64,000 nt of DNA, taken from assembly GCF_003206135.1 (NCBI RefSeq), contig NZ_PZJT01000009.1:59387-123386 (forward strand), read 5' to 3'. This DNA is from Salinicola salarius. GTDB lineage: Bacteria > Pseudomonadota > Gammaproteobacteria > Pseudomonadales > Halomonadaceae. How positions within the stretch are numbered: the first letter of the stretch is position 1; every line of letters starts with the position of its first letter. The position numbers and the translations under genes were made by a program. The notes under the pieces were generated by a model. The model was given only the letters and a program-made list of their open reading frames with translations. It ran no database searches and was not told the origin of the DNA. Of this stretch, positions 29,384 to 40,123 are shown piece by piece.

Positions 29384-30592
29384 ATGGATGATTCAACCCC
29401 TGTGACGCAGGTCGACGTCGCCATTGTCGGTGCAGGGCCGATCGGCCTGTGTTTTGCCAACGCGCTGTCGCGTCATGGCGTGAGTTCGGTGCTGATCGAT
29501 CGTCAGCCGCGGTCGGCGATGGTGGAGCCGGCCAGCGACGGGCGAGAGATCGCGCTGACCCGGGCTTCCCAACAGATTCTCGACAAGCTCGGCGTATGGT
29601 CGCGAGTCGAGCCGGACGAACGCGCCCGGATGCGTGCCGCCAAGGTCTTCGATGGTCAGTCGCTGTTCGCGATGGAAATTGCGCCTGGCGCTTCTCGCAA
29701 CGAGCCCCTCGGCTGCCTGGTGCCCAACCAGGTGATTCGACGTGCCGCCTATGCGGCGTTGCCGGCCGGCTCGGCGGGCGCGGGAGAGATCCTGTGGCGG
29801 GATGAACGGCAGATCGAGCGGTTCGAGGCCCGGGACGACGAGGTCGATATCACTCTCGCCGGCGGCGAGCGGCTGCAGGCCTCGCTGCTGGTGGCGGCGG
29901 ACAGCCGCTTTTCCACCACCCGCCGTGCCATGGGCATCCCCGCCCATACCTACCAGCACGGTCAGCATATGCTGGTCTGCCGGATGCAGCATGAAGAACC
30001 GCACGACCAGACGGCCTGGGAGTGGTTCGGCTACGGCCAGACGCTGGCGCTGTTGCCGGTGGATACGCACTGCTCGTCGCTGGTGCTGACGCTGTCGCCG
30101 GCAGAGATGGAGAAGCAGCTGTCATTGAGCGACGAGGACTTCGGCGCCGATATCACGCGGCGCTTCGGTGGCCGGCTGGGCGCCATGCGCCGGGTCGCGG
30201 CGCCTCATCGCTATCCGCTGGTCAGTGTCTATGCCGAACGCTTCGTCGGGCACCGCCAGGCGCTGATCGGCGATGCCGCCGTGGGCATGCATCCGGTAAC
30301 CGCACATGGCTTCAACCTCGGGCTGCAGGGGCTGTCGCGACTGGCAGACCTGATCGGCGAGGCGCGAACGCGAGGGCAGGATATCGCCTCGCCAACGCTG
30401 CTGGCACGCTATCAGCGCGAGCAGCGTCTGGCGACGGCGCCGCTGTTCGCCGCCACGCTGGCGATCGTCGGCCTCTACACCGATGACCGCACCCCGGCCA
30501 GATGGCTGCGCAAGGCGGTACTGCGCGCCGGTGAAGCGGCCTGGCCGGCCAGGCGCCTGATCGCGAGTCATCTGACACGCTCGATCGGCTAG
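29384..30592 (+). CDS. UbiH/UbiF/COQ6-family FAD hydroxylase, UbiM-like
   Basis: A 402-residue flavoprotein monooxygenase. The FAD motif is VAIVGAGPIGLCFANALSRHG, the second FAD segment is ALIGDAAVGMHPVTAHGFNLGLQG, and the family DG motif is in SLLVAADSRFSTTRRAMG. The segment DGREIALTRASQQILDKLG with LGCLVPNQVIRRAAYA resembles UbiM, a C5-hydroxylase of ubiquinone synthesis in some proteobacteria, more than classic UbiF. It probably hydroxylates an aromatic quinone precursor; the ring position is not certain. It is 79 bases upstream of gnd. Confidence 0.75.
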   Translation: MDDSTPVTQVDVAIVGAGPIGLCFANALSRHGVSSVLIDRQPRSAMVEPASDGREIALTRASQQILDKLGVWSRVEPDERARMRAAKVFDGQSLFAMEIAPGASRNEPLGCLVPNQVIRRAAYAALPAGSAGAGEILWRDERQIERFEARDDEVDITLAGGERLQASLLVAADSRFSTTRRAMGIPAHTYQHGQHMLVCRMQHEEPHDQTAWEWFGYGQTLALLPVDTHCSSLVLTLSPAEMEKQLSLSDEDFGADITRRFGGRLGAMRRVAAPHRYPLVSVYAERFVGHRQALIGDAAVGMHPVTAHGFNLGLQGLSRLADLIGEARTRGQDIASPTLLARYQREQRLATAPLFAATLAIVGLYTDDRTPARWLRKAVLRAGEAAWPARRLIASHLTRSIG

Positions 30593-30671
30593 CCTCACAC
30601 GCCAACCGTAGGCGCCGAGCGCGAGGAGCATCTCGGCCGACGACGCCTTTCTCGACTCAGGAGGAGTTCGT

Positions 30672-31574
30672 ATGGATCTTGCAATGGTGGGACTCGGGCG
30701 CATGGGCGCCAACATGGCGGAGCGCCTGGTGCGCGGCGGGCACCGAGTGGTGGGGCACGACCCCAGCGCGGAAGCGATGGCGAAGGCGGCGGAGAAAGGG
30801 ATCGAGCCGTCGGACTCGCTGACGGCGGCGATCGACGCCCTGCCGTCGCCCAGAATCGTGTGGCTGATGGTGCCGGCCGGCCCCCTGGTCGATACGCTCA
30901 TCGGGGAGCTCGAACCGCTGCTGTCGAAGGACGACATCGTCATCGACGGCGGCAACTCGATGTACAAGGACACGGTGCGCCGGGCCGAGACACTGCGCGA
31001 GCGCCACCTTCATTATGTCGACGTCGGTACCAGCGGCGGTGTCTGGGGCCTGCAGGAGGGCTACAGCATGATGGTCGGCGGCGAGACGCCGATCGTCGAA
31101 TCGCTCAGGCCGCTGTTCGAGCGTCTGGCGCCGGCCGCCGACAAGGGCTGGGGCCATGTCGGTCCCAGCGGCGCGGGCCACTTCACCAAGATGGTCCACA
31201 ACGGTATCGAGTACGGCATGATGCAGGCCTATGCCGAAGGTTTCGCGATCATGGAGCGCAAGGATTTCGATCTCGATCTGCATCAGGTCGCCGAGATCTG
31301 GCGTCATGGCAGCGTAGTGCGCTCCTGGCTGCTGGATCTGACTGCCAACGCGCTGGAGAAGAACCCGTCGCTGGAGGGCATCGCGCCCTTCGTGTCGGAC
31401 TCCGGCGAAGGACGCTGGACCGTGGCGGAAGCCATCGAGCTTGACGTCAGCGCGCCGGTGATTACCCTGTCGCTGCTCGAGCGCCTGCGCTCCCGCGAGC
31501 AGGATTCCTATGGCGACAAGCTGTTGTCTGCCATGCGTAACGAATTTGGCGGACACGCGATCAAGAAGGGGTGA
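30672..31574 (+). CDS. gnd: Phosphogluconate dehydrogenase, short decarboxylating type
   Basis: The 300-residue protein is the short type of 6-phosphogluconate dehydrogenase (GntZ/YqeC/GndA-like), which converts 6-phosphogluconate to ribulose-5-phosphate and CO2 and often prefers NAD. It lacks the long C-terminal domain of the E. coli enzyme (468 residues). Present are the Rossmann motif MVGLGRMGANMAERL, the DGGNSMYKDT segment, VDVGTSGGVWGLQEGYSMMVGG, the catalytic GAGHFTKMVHNGIEYGMMQ, and the ISGEGRWT-like SDSGEGRWTVAEA. AGGAGG lies nine bases upstream of the ATG. Confidence 0.92.
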   Translation: MDLAMVGLGRMGANMAERLVRGGHRVVGHDPSAEAMAKAAEKGIEPSDSLTAAIDALPSPRIVWLMVPAGPLVDTLIGELEPLLSKDDIVIDGGNSMYKDTVRRAETLRERHLHYVDVGTSGGVWGLQEGYSMMVGGETPIVESLRPLFERLAPAADKGWGHVGPSGAGHFTKMVHNGIEYGMMQAYAEGFAIMERKDFDLDLHQVAEIWRHGSVVRSWLLDLTANALEKNPSLEGIAPFVSDSGEGRWTVAEAIELDVSAPVITLSLLERLRSREQDSYGDKLLSAMRNEFGGHAIKKG

Positions 31575-31634
31575 TCTGGGCTCTGCTGTCGATACCGGAT
31601 CTCTCCTTTCCTGCTACCACATAGTGTGTTTCGA

Positions 31635-31664
31635 CGCGCCGGTTTGGCACAAGCCACCGGCGCG
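31635..31664 (+). terminator. GC-rich hairpin downstream of gnd
   Basis: CGCGCCGG pairs with CCGGCGCG, extended inside by TGGC with GCCA around ACAA, and followed by TTT. It lies 60 bases after gnd and probably ends its transcript. Confidence 0.65.
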
Positions 31665-31770
31665 TTTCCGGTTACGGGGCAGGACGTTTTTATCCTTGAC
31701 ATGACGGGAAGCGGGCTACCATGCGGGCTCCGCGAGGGTGAAAAGTTGTCTACAGGAAATTAACAGAAAA

Positions 31771-31817
31771 ACAGCACATCTATGCTTGGAAAAAGACGCG
31801 GCTACCATATATAGTAT
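31771..31817 (+). promoter_or_regulatory. nrdHIEF promoter with NrdR-like boxes
   Basis: TTGGAA (31786-31791), an 18-base spacer and TATAGT (31810-31815) form a good promoter about 100 bases before nrdH. The -10 lies inside TACCATATATAGTAT (31803-31817), close to the NrdR box consensus (12 of 16 over 31802-31817). A second, poor match (8 of 16) begins exactly 31 bases upstream at 31771; paired boxes at this spacing are typical of NrdR control. NrdR would repress when (d)ATP is plentiful. Confidence 0.65.
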
Positions 31818-31922
31818 TTTGCAGAAGCGGCGGCCACGCGCAGAAACGCGTGATTCCCACGTCGCCCCCCAAGCCAGCACCATCGATCTCGATGGCGTCT
31901 TTCCCAGTCAAGGATGGTTATC

Positions 31923-32147
31923 ATGAGCATCACGATCTATAGCAAACCTGCCTGCGTCCAGTGCAACGCCACCTATCGCGCTCTGGACAAGCAAGGAATC
32001 GACTATACCGTGGTCGACCTGACGCAAGACGCCGATGCGATGCAGCGCGTCCAGAACCTGGGCTATCGCCAGGTGCCGGTCGTGGTCGCGGGTGAAGATC
32101 ACTGGGCCGGGTTCCGCCCGGACAAGATCAGCACGCTGGTTGCCTGA
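31923..32147 (+). CDS. nrdH: Glutaredoxin-like protein NrdH
   Basis: NrdH is the thioredoxin-reductase-dependent electron donor of class Ib ribonucleotide reductase. The 74-residue protein starts at MSITIYSKPACVQC, with Cys11-Val-Gln-Cys14 as the redox centre, and has the YRQVPVVVAGEDHWAGFRPDKI segment (GFRPDKI is typical of NrdH). An in-frame ATG three codons earlier, at 31914, is possible. First gene of nrdHIEF; nrdI follows after 95 bases. Confidence 0.95.
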   Translation: MSITIYSKPACVQCNATYRALDKQGIDYTVVDLTQDADAMQRVQNLGYRQVPVVVAGEDHWAGFRPDKISTLVA

Positions 32148-32242
32148 TCCGACGATTTCGAATTTTTTGACTCGAATCTTTCCGGCTGGCGCGGCATTCG
32201 AATCGCGCTGCCGAGAACCGCGCAGGGCGCAGGAGACTCGTC

Positions 32243-32647
32243 ATGGCCGGGCTGGTCTACTTTTCGACCAAATCAGGCAATACGCGTCGCTTCGTCGAAA
32301 AGCTGGGTTTGCCGGCCAGCCGGATTCCATTGAACCGGAGCGACCCACCGCTGCGGGTTGAAACACCCTATATTCTCGTTGTACCGACCTACGGTGATGG
32401 CGACCCGCGTTCTGCGGTGCCGTCACCGGTCATTCGCTTTTTGAATGACGAACATAACCGGTCCCTGATTCGCGGCGTCATCGCTGGCGGCAACACCAAC
32501 TTCGGTGCCTCCTTCGGGCTGGCCGGACGGGTCGTCGCGGAAAAATGTCAGGTACCGCTTCTCTACCGTTTTGAACTGATGGGCACCGTAGACGATGTCC
32601 ACCGAGTCCTTTCAGGGGTGAACGAATTTTGGAAACGCTCAGCCTAG
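32243..32647 (+). CDS. nrdI: Flavodoxin-like protein NrdI
   Basis: NrdI is a flavodoxin-like protein that supplies oxidant to form the dimanganese-tyrosyl cofactor of NrdF. The 134-residue protein has the FMN phosphate-binding loop [12 protein letters not shown], the VVPTYGDG segment, and the GGNTNFG loop. AGGAGA precedes the start. It overlaps nrdE by 19 bases, so the two are translationally linked. Confidence 0.95.
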   Translation: MAGLVYFSTKSGNTRRFVEKLGLPASRIPLNRSDPPLRVETPYILVVPTYGDGDPRSAVPSPVIRFLNDEHNRSLIRGVIAGGNTNFGASFGLAGRVVAEKCQVPLLYRFELMGTVDDVHRVLSGVNEFWKRSA

Positions 32648-34806
32648 AGTCAGAGACGTCAGCACGCCCTGCTGCCGGCGCTGAACACAACGCCAAGACG
32701 CTCGACTATCACGCGCTCAACGCCATGTTGAACCTGTACGACGCCAATGGCCGTCTGCAGCTCGACAAGGATCGCGAAGCGGCGCGTCAATATTTCCTGC
32801 AGCACGTGAACCAGAATACGGTGTTCTTCCACTCGCTGAAGGAAAAGCTCGATTACCTGGTGGAAGAGGGCTACTACGAGCAGCAGGTGCTCGATCAGTA
32901 CGACTTCGGCTTCGTCTCGGCGCTGTTCGATCAGGCCTACGCGGCGAAGTTTCGCTTCCAGAGTTTTCTGGGGGCGTTCAAGTACTACACCAGCTATACG
33001 CTCAAGACCTTCGACGGCAAGCGCTACCTCGAGCGCTTCGAGGATCGTGTCTGCATGGTCGCGCTGAGCCTGGCGCGAGGCGACGAGATGCTGGCCAGAC
33101 AGCTGGTCGACGAGATCATCCACGGCCGTTTCCAGCCGGCGACGCCGACCTTCCTCAACTGCGGCAAGCGTCAGCGCGGTGAGCTGGTGTCGTGCTTCCT
33201 GCTGCGCATCGAAGACAACATGGAGTCCATCGGGCGCTCCATCAACTCGGCGCTGCAGCTCTCCAAGCGCGGCGGCGGCGTGGCGTTCTCGCTCTCCAAC
33301 GTGCGCGAATCCGGTGCCCCGATCAAGCGCATCGAGAACCAGTCCTCCGGCATCATCCCGATCATGAAGATGCTGGAAGACGCCTTCTCCTACGCCAATC
33401 AGCTGGGAGCGCGGCAGGGCGCGGGCGCGGTCTATCTCAACGCCCACCATCCGGACATCCTGCGGTTCCTCGATACCAAGCGCGAAAACGCCGATGAGAA
33501 GATCCGTATCAAGACGCTGTCGCTGGGCATCGTGATGCCGGACATTACCTTCGAACTGGCCAAGCGCAACGAGGACATGTATCTGTTCTCGCCCTACGAC
33601 GTGGAGCGCATCTACGGCGTGCCGTTCGGCGACATCAGCGTGACCGAGAAGTACGAAGAGATGGTCGCCGACGGGCGCATTCGCAAGAAGAAGATCAACG
33701 CCCGCGAGCTGTTCCAGACCATCGCCGAGCTGCAGTTCGAATCCGGCTATCCGTACCTGATGTTCGAGGACACGGTCAATCGTGCCAACCCGATCCATGG
33801 CCGGATCAACATGTCGAATCTCTGCTCGGAGATCCTGCAGGTCAACACGCCCACCGAATACGACGACGACCTCGGCTATCGTCACATCGGCGAGGACATC
33901 TCCTGCAACCTGGGCTCGCTCAACATTGCCAAGACCATGGACTCGCCGGACTTCGGCACCACGGTGGAAGCGGCCATTCGCGGTCTGACCGCGGTCTCCG
34001 AGATGAGCAACATCACCTCGGTGCCGTCGATCGCCGAAGGCAACGCCAAGTCCCACGCCATCGGCCTGGGGCAGATGAACCTGCACGGCTATCTGGCGCG
34101 TGAGCACATTCTCTACGGTAGCGAAGAAGGGTTGGATTTCACCAACATCTACTTCTATACCATCGCGTTCCATGCCATCCGGGCGTCCAACCGCATCGCC
34201 ATCGAGCGCAACCAGCGCTTCGCCGGCTTCGAGAAGTCGACCTATGCCAGCGGCGAGTACTTCGACAAGTACACCGAAAAGGCGTGGGAGCCGAAGACCG
34301 AGAAAGTGCGCGGCCTGTTCGAGAAGAGCGGCATCGAGATCCCGACCCAGGACGACTGGCGCGAGCTGAAGGCCTCGGTCATGGCTCACGGCCTGTTCAA
34401 CCGTAACCTGCAGGCGATCCCGCCGACCGGCTCGATCTCGTATATCAACAACTCCACCTCGAGCATCCATCCGGTGACGGCCAAGGTCGAGATCCGCAAG
34501 GAAGGCAAGCTGGGGCGCGTCTACTACCCGGCGCCATACCTGACCGACGAGAACCAGGAGTACTACCAGGACGCCTACGAGCTCGGCCCCGAGAAGATCA
34601 TCGACACCTACGCCGAGGCGACCCAGCACGTCGACCAGGGGCTGTCGCTGACGCTGTTCTTCCGCGACACGGCGACGACTCGCGACGTCAACAAGGCGCA
34701 GATCTACGCCTGGCGCAAGGGCATCAAGACGATCTATTACATTCGTCTGCGGCAGGCCGCGCTGGAAGGCACCGAGGTGGAAGGTTGCGTTTCCTGCACC
34801 TTGTGA
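32629..34806 (+). CDS. nrdE: Class Ib ribonucleoside-diphosphate reductase, alpha subunit NrdE
   Basis: NrdE holds the active and specificity sites for reduction of ribonucleoside diphosphates. The 725-residue protein lacks an N-terminal ATP-cone, as expected for NrdE. Conserved segments include [57 protein letters not shown] (active-site Asn-Leu-Cys-x-Glu), [18 protein letters not shown] and the C-terminal redox pair GCVSCTL. It begins with TTG at 32629 inside the nrdI end, preceded by AGGGGTG; the next methionine codons are within conserved sequence. Confidence 0.96.
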   Translation: METLSLESETSARPAAGAEHNAKTLDYHALNAMLNLYDANGRLQLDKDREAARQYFLQHVNQNTVFFHSLKEKLDYLVEEGYYEQQVLDQYDFGFVSALFDQAYAAKFRFQSFLGAFKYYTSYTLKTFDGKRYLERFEDRVCMVALSLARGDEMLARQLVDEIIHGRFQPATPTFLNCGKRQRGELVSCFLLRIEDNMESIGRSINSALQLSKRGGGVAFSLSNVRESGAPIKRIENQSSGIIPIMKMLEDAFSYANQLGARQGAGAVYLNAHHPDILRFLDTKRENADEKIRIKTLSLGIVMPDITFELAKRNEDMYLFSPYDVERIYGVPFGDISVTEKYEEMVADGRIRKKKINARELFQTIAELQFESGYPYLMFEDTVNRANPIHGRINMSNLCSEILQVNTPTEYDDDLGYRHIGEDISCNLGSLNIAKTMDSPDFGTTVEAAIRGLTAVSEMSNITSVPSIAEGNAKSHAIGLGQMNLHGYLAREHILYGSEEGLDFTNIYFYTIAFHAIRASNRIAIERNQRFAGFEKSTYASGEYFDKYTEKAWEPKTEKVRGLFEKSGIEIPTQDDWRELKASVMAHGLFNRNLQAIPPTGSISYINNSTSSIHPVTAKVEIRKEGKLGRVYYPAPYLTDENQEYYQDAYELGPEKIIDTYAEATQHVDQGLSLTLFFRDTATTRDVNKAQIYAWRKGIKTIYYIRLRQAALEGTEVEGCVSCTL

Positions 34807-34842
34807 CGCCTGCCTCTCGATAACGACCGACTTTGCGTGAAC

Positions 34843-35894
<1,052 letters not shown>

Positions 35895-36237
35895 GACACC
35901 TGGACGAACCGAAAATACTGGCGAGGTCGATCAGGTTGGTTTTGCCACCCTAATGACGCCTGCCAGATGGTGCTGGACGACGGTCACCCGTGCCGGATCT
36001 TGCGTCATGGATGACGCAAGAGGCGCGTTGGGCAGGATGCCCTTTCGCGCCGACCCGAGCGCGGGCGATTGACGTTCAGGGTTCCGCCGTCTGTGGCGTT
36101 CTGCGCAGGCGGTTCCGTTACCCATCTTTTGACGATTTCGTGATTCAGGCTTCCTTGTTCGCTGCACACTGTCTGCAAGAAACAACGCGATAGTGTTCCT
36201 GCACCGCGTCTCGGTGCGCAACCAGGAGCGTGAAGTC
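35895..36237. other. 343-base gene-free stretch between nrdF and the Spy-like gene
   Basis: No supported ORF. It contains a perfect hairpin CTTGCGTCA-TGGA-TGACGCAAG (35999-36020), without a T-run, which could end the nrd transcript, and a second hairpin GCACCG-CGTCT-CGGTGC (36201-36217) just before the AGGAG of the next gene, likely part of its leader. Confidence 0.6.
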
Positions 36238-36993
36238 ATGAATTTTTCGAAAAAGAACCTGTTGGCGCTGGCCGTTGCTGCCTCCATCCTGTCACCGCTC
36301 GCTCAGGCCGCGCAGACCGAACAACCCCGACCGCCAGCTGCCCATGGTGAGTACAAGCCGCACGGCAATCCGCTCAAGGATGCCGTGGTCGCCAGCTGGA
36401 ATCTCGATAAAGACCAACTGGCCAGCCTGGCGCAGGCCGACAGCGATTTCCGTACCGGCCTCCAGCAATTGCGTCATGACAGTGACGACAAGGCAGCGCC
36501 CGAACAACGTCGCGCCGCGATGGAGTCGCTGCTCGAGCAGCAGCGCGAGCAACTGGCCGACGTACTGACCGACGAGCAGCTGCACGCCTACCAGATGCTG
36601 GAGCGTCCGCGCCCGCCGATGATGCACCATCGCAGTGGCCCGAAGATGGACCCCGAGCGGATGACGGCCGGGTTGGAGGATCGCTACGCGCCGTTGTTCG
36701 CCACCTGGGACCTGAGCCAGGAGCAGAGTGCCGCCGTGCTGAATGCCGAGCGCACCTTCTTCGACGGGCTGCATCAGCTGAAGCGTCCCGATGGCAAGGC
36801 GGACGAAGCGATGAAGGATTCACGAGGCGCGCAGTTCAAGCAGCTGCTGGAGCAACGTCACAGCGCACTCTCCGAGGTGCTCGACGACGAGCAGCTCGCC
36901 GCCTTCGAAGCGCTGACGAAACCGCCTCGCGGCATGCACAAGGGGCCTCGCCACGGTCCGCAGCCGGAAGGCGAAGCGCCCACGGCGGGCTGA
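36238..36993 (+). CDS. Spy/CpxP-like periplasmic protein with two internal repeats
   Basis: A 251-residue exported protein with a signal peptide (MNFSKKNLLALAVAASILSPLAQAA, cleavage likely after AQA). The mature part has two similar segments of about 75 residues: one from WNLDKDQLASLAQADSDF to DVLTDEQLHAYQ, the other from WDLSQEQSAAVLNAERTF to EVLDDEQLAAFE. Each is mostly helical and ends in an L-T/D-D-E-Q motif like the LTxxQ repeats of Spy/CpxP chaperones. The role is probably envelope stress, but this is inferred. AGGAG lies ten bases before the ATG. Confidence 0.7.
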   Translation: MNFSKKNLLALAVAASILSPLAQAAQTEQPRPPAAHGEYKPHGNPLKDAVVASWNLDKDQLASLAQADSDFRTGLQQLRHDSDDKAAPEQRRAAMESLLEQQREQLADVLTDEQLHAYQMLERPRPPMMHHRSGPKMDPERMTAGLEDRYAPLFATWDLSQEQSAAVLNAERTFFDGLHQLKRPDGKADEAMKDSRGAQFKQLLEQRHSALSEVLDDEQLAAFEALTKPPRGMHKGPRHGPQPEGEAPTAG

Positions 36994-37045
36994 TACGGTC
37001 GAATGCCTCTTGCGTCGATCACACTGTATCGACGCGCACCACACG

Positions 37046-37069
37046 AGCCCTTCTCCGGAAGGGCTTTTT
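37046..37069 (+). terminator. Rho-independent terminator after the Spy-like gene
   Basis: AGCCCTTC, loop TCCG, GAAGGGCT, then TTTTC. It lies 53 bases after the stop. Confidence 0.88.
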
Positions 37070-37159
37070 CGTGCCTGATGCCGCCACTGCCTGACGTTGT
37101 CGGCCGCAGTTGTTAGTCTTCAGGTGAACGTTACCTACCCCTGAATCGGAAACCGCCTC

Positions 37160-37780
37160 ATGGAAGATCAATGGCTCGCCTGGGCCAAACGGCTCTCGGC
37201 CCTGGCCGACACCGGGCTGCACTATTGCCGCGACAAGTTCGACCGCGAGCGCTATGAAGAGGTCGCCGAGATTTCGACGTCGATGATGGCGATGCTGGGC
37301 GATATCCCCATCGGCCGCGTGAATCTGGCGCTGGGTGCCGGCGAAGGACACGTCACGCCCAAGATCGACGTGCGCGCGGCGATCATCGACGACGGCAGGA
37401 TCCTGCTGGTCAAGGAGAAGATGGACGGACGCTGGACGATGCCCGGCGGCTATGCCGAGATCGGGCTGTCGGCGGCCGAAAACACGGTCAAGGAGGTGTG
37501 GGAAGAAGCTGGCGTCACGGTCGAGGCCAAGCGGCTCTATGCCATTCGCCACAAGGCCAAGCACGCCTACCCGGCAGACGTGCTCGACTTCTACAAGCTG
37601 TTCTTCCTCTGCGAGCGGCTCGATACCAAGCCGCTCGATCCCGGTCACGAAGTCTTCGATGCCGCCTATTTCTCGCCGGACGATCTGCCGCCGCTCTCCG
37701 AGCCCCGAGTCATCGCCCGGGATATCGTCGATGCCTTCGCGTTTCACGCCGATCCTCGGCGTCCGGCGCTGATCGATTGA
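37160..37780 (+). CDS. NUDIX hydrolase with N-terminal Nudix_N domain
   Basis: A 206-residue protein with an N-terminal helical domain (about residues 1-60) of the kind found in ADP-ribose and related pyrophosphatases, then a NUDIX domain from VDVRAAIIDDGRILLVKEK-like sequence (KIDVRAAIIDDGRILLVKEK). The NUDIX box runs from Gly97 to Val119: Glu112, Glu115 and Glu116 that bind metal are present, but the early conserved Glu is Leu103 and the Arg is Lys111 (Lys is common in this subgroup). The substrate is unknown. The gene begins about 90 bases after the terminator at 37046, so it has its own promoter. Confidence 0.85.
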   Translation: MEDQWLAWAKRLSALADTGLHYCRDKFDRERYEEVAEISTSMMAMLGDIPIGRVNLALGAGEGHVTPKIDVRAAIIDDGRILLVKEKMDGRWTMPGGYAEIGLSAAENTVKEVWEEAGVTVEAKRLYAIRHKAKHAYPADVLDFYKLFFLCERLDTKPLDPGHEVFDAAYFSPDDLPPLSEPRVIARDIVDAFAFHADPRRPALID

Positions 37781-37867
37781 GCGAATCGACGCCAGCGTTA
37801 AACCTCCTCGCCTCGAGACGGTCTATAGCATTGCGGAACATTCAGGCAACGGGGTAATGGAGGATCG

Positions 37868-38524
37868 ATGAACGCGCAGAAAATCCTTTCGCAGATCATG
37901 AAGCAGGCCGGTAGCAGCCGGAAAACGTCGTCGAGCGGTGGCGGTTTCGATGCCAAGTCGCTGCTGGGAGGTGGCGCGCTGGGCATGCTGGTTGGCAGCA
38001 AGCGGGGGCGCAGCATGGGCGGCAAGGCGATCAAGTACGGCGCGCTGGCCGGGCTGGGGGCACTAGCCTGGAAAGCCTGGCAGGCCCATCAAGAGAAGTC
38101 GTCTGCAGCGCCGGCCCACGCGCCGACGACCGGAGCCGATCAGCCACTGGAGCAGCTCTCCGGCGATCGGCAGGAGAACCGCAGCCTGGTCATCCTGCGT
38201 GCGATGATCGCCGCCGCGCGGGCCGATGGCCATATCGACGCCGCCGAGCGGGCCGCACTGGCCGAACAGATCGACGCGCTGGGCGCGGACGCCGAGCTGC
38301 ATGCCTGGGTCGAGCAGCAGATGTCCGCGCCGCTGGACGCCGAGGCGATCGCCCGCGATACCGAGTCGCCGCAGGCTGCGCGGGAAGTCTATCTGGCCAG
38401 CGTGGCGATCATCGACGAGCAGAACCCGATGGAGCGGGCCTGGCTCGATCAATTGGCGGCGGCGCTCAATCTCGATGGCGATCTCTGCCGTACGCTGGAG
38501 CGCCAGGCAGCAGACGCTTCCTGA
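37868..38524 (+). CDS. DUF533 (YebE-like) TerB-fold membrane protein
   Basis: A 218-residue protein with a Gly-rich hydrophobic segment (about residues 31-68; LLGGGALGMLVGS and YGALAGLGALAWKAW) followed by a helical TerB-like domain (ILRAMIAAARADGHIDAAERAALAEQI and ASVAIIDEQNPMERAWLDQLAAAL). E. coli YebE has the same layout and similar length (219) and is induced by envelope stress, but its function is not known. It is convergent with the chemoreceptor gene, 22 bases apart. Confidence 0.85.
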   Translation: MNAQKILSQIMKQAGSSRKTSSSGGGFDAKSLLGGGALGMLVGSKRGRSMGGKAIKYGALAGLGALAWKAWQAHQEKSSAAPAHAPTTGADQPLEQLSGDRQENRSLVILRAMIAAARADGHIDAAERAALAEQIDALGADAELHAWVEQQMSAPLDAEAIARDTESPQAAREVYLASVAIIDEQNPMERAWLDQLAAALNLDGDLCRTLERQAADAS

Positions 38525-38546
38525 ACCTGGGCGGGAAAGGCGGAGG

Positions 38547-39800
38547 CTAGAACGTCTCCCACTCGTCTTCTTCCTGACGCGCGCTGGCCGGCAGGGGTTG
38601 GTTGCCGGATTGGTTGCCGGGCTGGGGTCGTGTCGGCTGCGGCATCGCCGGAATGGCGGCGCCTTTGCTGGCGCTTTCGCTGGCGCTGAGCCGGAAGACC
38701 GCCACGGCGGCCTGCAACGCCTCCGACTCCCGCTCCAGCGCGCGGGCGTTGTCGGCTGCCTGCTGTACCAGCGCCGCATTCTGTTGCGTGACCTGGTCCA
38801 TCTGCGTGATCGCCTGGTTCACCTGGTCGATGCCATGGCTCTGCTCCTCCGAAGCCGTGGCGATTTCATGCATGATGGCGTCGACATTGCCAATGGCCGT
38901 GACGATCTCCTTCATCGTCGCCCCCGCCTTGTCCACCAGCCGGGCGCCATCCTCGACGCGCTCCGCTGAACGCTGGATCAGTTCGCGAATCTTCTTCGCC
39001 GCATCGGCGGAGCGGGTCGCCAGCGTCTGGACTTCATGGGCCACGACGGCGAAGCCGCGCCCCTGCGCTCCGGCCCGGGCGGCTTCCACCGAGGCGTTGA
39101 GCGCCAGAATGTTGGTCTGGAATGCAATCGAGTCGATCGTATCGAGGATTTCCACCACCTGGCGCGACTGGTCGCTGATGTCATGCATGGTGGTGACCAC
39201 CTTGCCCACCACATCGCCGCCCTCGCGAGCGACGGCCGAGGCATCGTCGGCCAACTGACTGGCCTGGCGGGCGTTATCGGTATTCTGGCGTACCGTCGAG
39301 GTCAGCTGCTCCATGCTTGCCGCGGTCTCTTCCAGCGCCGCCGCCTGCTGTTCGGTGCGCGCCGACAGGTCGGTATTGCCCTGGGCGATTTCTATGGCTC
39401 CCTGATGAACGTTGTCGCTGGCATCCCGAGTATTGCCGACGGTGTGCAGTAGATGCGCCTGGGTGCGCTCCAGTGCGGCGAACAGGCGGCCGATCTCGTT
39501 GTTGCCCCGGCTTTCGATCTCGCCGGAAAGGTCGCCCTCGGCCAAGCGCTCGAAATGCTCGACCAGACGTTTCAGCGGTCGAATGACGTTGACGGCTACG
39601 CCCCAGAGAATGATCGCGACCAGAACCAGCGTGAACACGACGGCGGTGCCGATGGCGAGGTTCAACCAGCCCGTCGACACCGTGCGGCCAGCGTTGGCCG
39701 CATAGGCGGCAAGCCCGGCAACGCTGAGCACCAGGAAGGTAAAAGCCAATATCACCAGTAGCCAACTGGTTTTAACCGTCAGGTCGTCGAGTCGTTTCAT
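38547..39800 (-). CDS. Methyl-accepting chemotaxis protein with almost no periplasmic domain
   Basis: A 417-residue chemoreceptor from the ATG at 39800. Two membrane helices (about residues 13-35 and 46-68) are separated by only around ten residues, so no sensor domain is present. A HAMP domain ([23 protein letters not shown]) and a full signalling domain follow, with the hairpin tip segment [22 protein letters not shown]. The C-terminus ends EWETF, a CheR/CheB docking pentapeptide like NWETF in E. coli Tsr, after a Pro/Gln-rich linker. What it senses is unknown; a membrane, redox or partner-protein signal is possible. Confidence 0.9.
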   Translation of the reverse strand: MKRLDDLTVKTSWLLVILAFTFLVLSVAGLAAYAANAGRTVSTGWLNLAIGTAVVFTLVLVAIILWGVAVNVIRPLKRLVEHFERLAEGDLSGEIESRGNNEIGRLFAALERTQAHLLHTVGNTRDASDNVHQGAIEIAQGNTDLSARTEQQAAALEETAASMEQLTSTVRQNTDNARQASQLADDASAVAREGGDVVGKVVTTMHDISDQSRQVVEILDTIDSIAFQTNILALNASVEAARAGAQGRGFAVVAHEVQTLATRSADAAKKIRELIQRSAERVEDGARLVDKAGATMKEIVTAIGNVDAIMHEIATASEEQSHGIDQVNQAITQMDQVTQQNAALVQQAADNARALERESEALQAAVAVFRLSASESASKGAAIPAMPQPTRPQPGNQSGNQPLPASARQEEDEWETF

Positions 39801-40123
39801 GCGATAACATCCCAATGAGTGGAAAGCCTGCCAGGCTATGCGTAGCCTGCCGGCACGATCGTTACACGCTGGTTACCTGCCGAATTATCGGCATTGCCCG
39901 TGAAGACTTGCAACGAGTCTGGCGAGACCGGCAGCTTCGACCGCCTGGAGGGAGAGGGTGAGAGCGGTATTTTCGACGATTTTGGCAGGATATCGGCACT
40001 GAAAAAGAGGATTCGTCGCGATTTTGCGGCGCATCCGGGGCGACGAAATGTCACGGCACGGCGACTGATCGATGATTTTCGTCGTGTGCCGCAACGCCAG
40101 CGGAAGAGATTTGCAGATGCTAG
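39801..40123. other. 323-base gene-free stretch between the chemoreceptor and MFS genes
   Basis: Both flanking genes are on the reverse strand. ORFs on either strand are Arg/Ser-rich with no ribosome binding site, so I call no gene. Short repeated elements occur (GCCTGCC twice at about 39820-39860; several GATTTT-CG/GCG words between 39975 and 40085). It probably holds the chemoreceptor promoter. Confidence 0.5.

Noticed and set aside
32659-34629. 656-residue open frame antisense to nrdE
   Set aside because: It is the mirror of a strongly conserved gene, rich in Val, Leu, Arg and Gln with no family; GC-rich genes often give such frames.
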